Below, piece after piece: positions 60,508 to 64,000 of a stretch of 64,000 bases of DNA. Source of the stretch: Flavobacteriaceae bacterium 3519-10 (lineage in GTDB: Bacteria > Bacteroidota > Bacteroidia > Flavobacteriales > Weeksellaceae); assembly GCA_000023725.1 (NCBI GenBank), contig CP001673.1:816342-880341 (forward strand), written 5' to 3'. Positions within the stretch are counted from its first letter, which is position 1, and every line of letters starts with the position of its first letter. Under the pieces are notes generated by a model. The model saw only the letters and a program-made list of their open reading frames with translations, did not search any database and was not told the origin of the DNA. A program made the position numbers and the translations under genes.

Positions 60508-61519
60508 CCTTGAAAAAATGCTCCGGCCGCATTTAAAAAGTGCGTTAGTCTATACGAACACACGTCCAACGGAATCCTCGGACGGTTTAATTTATCTCGA
60601 CTCCAACGAAAGTCCTGTTGGGAAATACAACCGCTATCCCGATGGTGAGCAGAAGGCTCTGAAGGGAAAACTGGCAGCAATAAACGGGGTTTCGGCAGAC
60701 AGACTTTTTATGGGCAACGGCAGCGACGAACTCATCGATTTGCTGATGCGAATTTTTTGCGAACCCGGATCCGACACCATTATGTGTCTTGATCCCAGTT
60801 TTTCGATGTATGAAGTATATGCGGATTTTAACAATCTGAAAATAGAAAAGCTCCGGCTAAACGGTTCTTTTCAGCTTGATAAGGAAGTTTTTGACCAATG
60901 TGTATCTGAAACTTCGGCCAAAATTTTATTTATATGTTCACCGAATAATCCAACCGGCAATTCAATTGAGGATCTGGCTTATTTCATTTCAAAGTTTGAA
61001 GGTTTGGTGGTTATTGATGAAGCTTATATTGAGTTTTCCCCGAATGATTCGGCTACCAAACTGCTCGTTCAATTTCCGAATCTTGTCGTGCTTAAAACCC
61101 TGTCGAAAGCGCACGGAATGGCTGGCTTGCGTCTCGGCGTCGGTTTCGCATCGCCGGAGATTGCGCGTTTGATCACCCGTTTAAAGCCACCATATAACAT
61201 CAGTTCGGAAAGCCAGCGGATCGCAGCAGAAGAACTGGACGACGGTATGAAATTTAACAAGAATGTTGGGTTAATCCTGAGCGAGAAAGCGAAGCTGGTT
61301 GATGCCCTTGAACAAATACGCGCAGTGAAAAAAGTGTACGCATCGCATGCGAATTTTCTGTTGGTAGAGTTCGCTGATGCAGATGAAGTGTACCGCATTC
61401 TGATAAAAAATCAAATTCTTACAAGTCTGCGACATCCCGGCATTCCAAATTGCATCCGCATTACGGTGGGAAATCCAGAAGAAAATTTAAAACTGATCTC
61501 CATTCTAACAAAAATTTAA
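60497..61519 (+). CDS. hisC: Histidinol-phosphate aminotransferase
   Basis: A 340-residue fold-type I PLP enzyme. [15 protein letters not shown], the [16 protein letters not shown] substrate region, the Asp in [10 protein letters not shown] and the PLP Lys in [16 protein letters not shown] are all present. The C-terminus has [17 protein letters not shown]. It transaminates imidazole acetol phosphate with glutamate. Confidence 0.96.
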   Translation: MEFNLEKMLRPHLKSALVYTNTRPTESSDGLIYLDSNESPVGKYNRYPDGEQKALKGKLAAINGVSADRLFMGNGSDELIDLLMRIFCEPGSDTIMCLDPSFSMYEVYADFNNLKIEKLRLNGSFQLDKEVFDQCVSETSAKILFICSPNNPTGNSIEDLAYFISKFEGLVVIDEAYIEFSPNDSATKLLVQFPNLVVLKTLSKAHGMAGLRLGVGFASPEIARLITRLKPPYNISSESQRIAAEELDDGMKFNKNVGLILSEKAKLVDALEQIRAVKKVYASHANFLLVEFADADEVYRILIKNQILTSLRHPGIPNCIRITVGNPEENLKLISILTKI

Positions 61520-61520
61520 A

Positions 61521-62615
61521 ATGAAAAAAGTACTTTTTATCGACCGCGACGGAACTTTAATCATAGAACCGCCCGAGGACTTTCAGATTGACTCTCTTGA
61601 GAAGCTGGAGTTCTATCCGAAAGTGATACAGAATTTGGCTAAAATCTATAATGAACTGGATTACGAACTTGTAATGGTTTCAAATCAGGACGGACGTGGA
61701 ACGGCATCTTTTCCGGAAGATGATTTTATTAAACCTCACAACAAAATGCTAAAAACACTTGAAAATGAGGGCATACTGTTCAAAGATATTTTGATCGACA
61801 GCAGTTTTGAGGAAGACAATTCACCCAACCGAAAACCGCGCACAGGCATGCTTCAAAAGTATATTTATGGCGGATACGATCTTGAAAATTCATATGTGAT
61901 CGGCGACCGCCAAACCGATCTGGAACTCGCGACAAATCTTGGCTGCAAGGCTATTTATTTGTCCGAAACTCCGGACGCGGTAGCGGAATTAAGCACTACC
62001 GACTGGTCTGATATATACAGTTTTTTAAAATCGAAACCGCGCAAAGGCGTGGTGCGGCGCACTACAAAAGAAACCGACGTTTTGGTTGAACTCAATCTAG
62101 ATGGTTCGGGGAATTCTCAAATCCGTACCGGGCTTGCATTTTTTGATCACATGCTGGAGCAGATTGCACGGCACGGCAATTTTGATCTCAAGATTCTTGT
62201 GAATGGTGATCTTCAGGTTGATGAGCATCACACCATCGAAGACACAGCGCTTGTATTGGGAAGCTGTTTCAAGCAGGCTTTGGGCATAAAGAAAGGGATC
62301 GAAAGGTATGCTTTTCTTTTGCCGATGGACGATTGTCTGGCGCAGATTGCCATTGATTTCGGTGGCAGAAACTGGCTGGTATGGGACGTAGATTTCAAGC
62401 GTGAGCGGATCGGTGACGTGCCTACTGAAATGTTTTATCATTTCTTTAAATCGTTTACCGACACGGCCGATTGCAATCTGAACATCGAATGCCGCGGCGA
62501 TAACGAACATCACATGGTTGAATCTGTGTTCAAGGCTTTTGCTAAAGTTTTAAGAGATGCCGTAAAGGTTGGAGGCCAGAATTTTTCAATACCAAGCACC
62601 AAAGGACAGTTATGA
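61521..62615 (+). CDS. hisB: Bifunctional histidinol-phosphatase/imidazoleglycerol-phosphate dehydratase
   Basis: A 364-residue fusion like that of E. coli. The N-terminal HAD phosphatase has the DxD nucleophile in [10 protein letters not shown] (Asp8 and Asp10) and the late motif [12 protein letters not shown]. From about residue 175 the dehydratase follows, with [32 protein letters not shown] and a second His-rich part, [15 protein letters not shown], that bind two Mn2+ ions. Catalyses steps 7 and 9 of the pathway. Overlaps hisH by 4 nt. Confidence 0.96.
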   Translation: MKKVLFIDRDGTLIIEPPEDFQIDSLEKLEFYPKVIQNLAKIYNELDYELVMVSNQDGRGTASFPEDDFIKPHNKMLKTLENEGILFKDILIDSSFEEDNSPNRKPRTGMLQKYIYGGYDLENSYVIGDRQTDLELATNLGCKAIYLSETPDAVAELSTTDWSDIYSFLKSKPRKGVVRRTTKETDVLVELNLDGSGNSQIRTGLAFFDHMLEQIARHGNFDLKILVNGDLQVDEHHTIEDTALVLGSCFKQALGIKKGIERYAFLLPMDDCLAQIAIDFGGRNWLVWDVDFKRERIGDVPTEMFYHFFKSFTDTADCNLNIECRGDNEHHMVESVFKAFAKVLRDAVKVGGQNFSIPSTKGQL

Positions 62616-63196
62616 TTGCAATTATAGATTATGCCGCGGGCAACGTGAGATCGGTGGAAAATGCGGTGCAGAAGCTTGGTTTTAATACGGTACTTACCGA
62701 TGATGCTGAAACCATCCGCAAGGCAGAGAAAGTTATTTTCCCGGGCGTAGGCGAGGCTTCAACCGCCATGGAAAATTTAAAGAAAAAAGGTCTCGATGTT
62801 TTGATTCCTACCTTGGTGCAGCCATTTCTGGGAATTTGCCTTGGACAACAACTGCTGTGTGCACACTCGGAGGAAGGAAATACCGCTGGTTTGGGAATTT
62901 TTGACAGTTATGTTAAGAAGTTTCCGTCAGGATACACCGTTCCGCATATGGGTTGGAACAGCCTGAGCAAACGTCAAAGCCAACTTTTCAACGGAATAGG
63001 TGATGATGAAGATTTCTACTTTGTTCACAGTTATTATTGCACGTTGGGTACGGACACTTCATCGGTTTGCGATTATATCATCCCTTTCAGTGCGACACTG
63101 CAGAAAAATAATTTTTTCGGGACGCAGTTTCACCCTGAAAAATCCGGAGATGTGGGTTCAGCAGTGTTAAACAATTTTTTAAATATTCAATTATGA
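62612..63196 (+). CDS. hisH: Imidazole glycerol phosphate synthase, glutaminase subunit
   Basis: A 194-residue class I glutamine amidotransferase. [20 protein letters not shown] opens the protein; the nucleophile Cys is in [12 protein letters not shown] and the His/Glu pair in [10 protein letters not shown]. It supplies ammonia to HisF. Overlaps both neighbours by 4 nt. Confidence 0.96.
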   Translation: MIAIIDYAAGNVRSVENAVQKLGFNTVLTDDAETIRKAEKVIFPGVGEASTAMENLKKKGLDVLIPTLVQPFLGICLGQQLLCAHSEEGNTAGLGIFDSYVKKFPSGYTVPHMGWNSLSKRQSQLFNGIGDDEDFYFVHSYYCTLGTDTSSVCDYIIPFSATLQKNNFFGTQFHPEKSGDVGSAVLNNFLNIQL

Positions 63197-63900
63197 AAAT
63201 TATACCTGCAATAGACATCATTGACGGGAAATGCGTGCGACTTTCAGAAGGAGATTACGGTACACAGAAAATCTATGGTGATCCTTTGGAGATGGCGCGG
63301 GCATTTGAAGAAAGCGGAATTCAGTATCTACACCTTGTAGACCTCGATGGTGCAAAAGCCGGAAAAGTAATCAACCTGAAAACCATTGCGGCCGTTTGCC
63401 AAACAGGACTTATCGTTGATTTCGGCGGCGGCTTAAAGTCGCGGTATGATCTCGAACTTGTACTGAATGCGGGCGTTTCGAAGATTACCCTGGGCAGCAT
63501 TGCGGTAGAAAATCCGGCATTATGCCGTGAGTGGATTTCCGAATTCGGTGCCGAAAAATTCATCCTCGGAGCCGACTGTCTCAACCGGAAAATCAAAACC
63601 TCGGGCTGGCTTCAGGATTCGGATTTATATGTGATAGAATTGATCAGGTCTTTCGAGGATACCGGAATTCGCGAAGTAATCTGCACGGATATTTCGAAAG
63701 ACGGGATGCTTGCAGGCCCTTCGGTTGAACTCTACGCCGATATTCTGGAGAATACTCAGATCGGTCTGATCGCGAGTGGCGGAATTTCATCTGTTGAAGA
63801 TCTTTTGAATCTAAAAGAAATTGGTTGCAGCGGCGCAATTATCGGCAAAGCCATCTACGAAAATAGAATTTCGCTTAACGACCTAAAAGAATTTATTTAA
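63193..63900 (+). CDS. hisA: ProFAR isomerase
   Basis: A 235-residue TIM barrel. The catalytic Asp8 is in IIPAIDIIDGKCVRL, the second Asp in ICTDISKDGMLAGPS, and the phosphate sites in VDFGGGLKS and IASGGISSVEDL. It converts ProFAR to PRFAR. The stop codon directly abuts the hisF ATG. Confidence 0.96.
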   Translation: MKIIPAIDIIDGKCVRLSEGDYGTQKIYGDPLEMARAFEESGIQYLHLVDLDGAKAGKVINLKTIAAVCQTGLIVDFGGGLKSRYDLELVLNAGVSKITLGSIAVENPALCREWISEFGAEKFILGADCLNRKIKTSGWLQDSDLYVIELIRSFEDTGIREVICTDISKDGMLAGPSVELYADILENTQIGLIASGGISSVEDLLNLKEIGCSGAIIGKAIYENRISLNDLKEFI

Positions 63901-64000
63901 ATGTTAAAAAAACGAATAATACCGTGTCTCGACATCAAAGACGGAAAAACGGTAAAAGGGGTGCAGTTTGAAGGCCTGCGTTTTGCGGGAGACCCCATAG
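63901..64000 (+). CDS. hisF: Imidazole glycerol phosphate synthase, cyclase subunit (cut by window end)
   Basis: Only the first 33 codons are present: [19 protein letters not shown] with the catalytic Asp11, then [13 protein letters not shown]. This is the standard HisF start. The rest of hisF, and probably hisI/E, lies beyond the window. Confidence 0.95.
   Translation, partial: MLKKRIIPCLDIKDGKTVKGVQFEGLRFAGDPI

Noticed and set aside
1-64000. tRNA, rRNA, insertion sequences, prophage or integrative element
   Set aside because: No cloverleaf-like GTTCGAATC region, no transposase or integrase ORF, and no flanking direct repeats were seen; gene content is housekeeping throughout.

Overview
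The window looks like chromosomal DNA of a member of the Flavobacteriia (Bacteroidota), most likely Weeksellaceae (Chryseobacterium/Kaistella/Epilithonimonas-like). The evidence is: type IX secretion (T9SS) C-terminal sorting domains on two secreted peptidases, gldF/gldG gliding-type ABC genes, many small 'MKKL..' outer-membrane beta-barrels, an F-ATPase operon without atpD/atpC, very few Shine-Dalgarno sequences, and repeated promoters of the Bacteroidota type (TTTG about 17-21 nt upstream of TAnnTTTG). I saw no rRNA, tRNA, insertion sequence, prophage or CRISPR array.

Layout. 0-5.4 kb: CNNM/CorC transporter-like protein (cut by the window edge), GT2 glycosyltransferase, LpxL-like acyltransferase, secreted thioredoxin-like protein, aldehyde dehydrogenase. 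5.5-14.5 kb: purine synthesis genes purB, purL, purC and purF, with a SatD-like/DUF3307 gene pair placed between purL and purC. The pair is preceded by five AT-rich inverted repeats spaced exactly 29 bp apart that run into the satD-like promoter. 14.5-27.8 kb: outer-membrane protein, aroB, proline dehydrogenase, priA, PBP4-type dacB, T9SS M1 aminopeptidase, tandem NTF2-like protein, cupin, kbl, a lipoprotein and a DUF4268 protein. 27.8-32.7 kb: a Crp/Fnr regulator divergent from a C4-dicarboxylate transporter, an OprP-like porin and aspA, which together form an aspartate-to-fumarate module. 32.7-40 kb: hemJ-gldF-gldG, T9SS reprolysin-type protease, SAM hydrolase (DUF62), phoH. 40-43 kb: a cluster of outer-membrane/surface proteins with near-identical terminators and a possible pair of DnaA boxes. 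43-50.4 kb: ffh, then the atp operon (atpZ with an apparent frameshift in an A8 tract, a small membrane protein, atpB-E-F-H-A-G). 50.5-58 kb: a second CNNM protein, clpS, rhomboid protease, a GC-rich repeat region, prmC, an NlpC/P60 lipoprotein, dapD, two glycosyltransferases and a coiled-coil secreted protein. 58-64 kb: the histidine operon hisG-D-C-B-H-A-F, preceded by a good promoter, a 19-residue leader peptide with four consecutive His codons, and a terminator/antiterminator pair, i.e. a classical his attenuator.

The main leads are the 29-bp-phased operator array of the SatD-like/DUF3307 module, the his attenuator outside its usual proteobacterial setting, the 78-79-bp degenerate tandem repeats with the neighbouring structured element after the rhomboid gene, and the A8-tract frameshift in atpZ. 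All functional calls rest on motifs read by eye from translated sequence and on known gene order; no database search was run.
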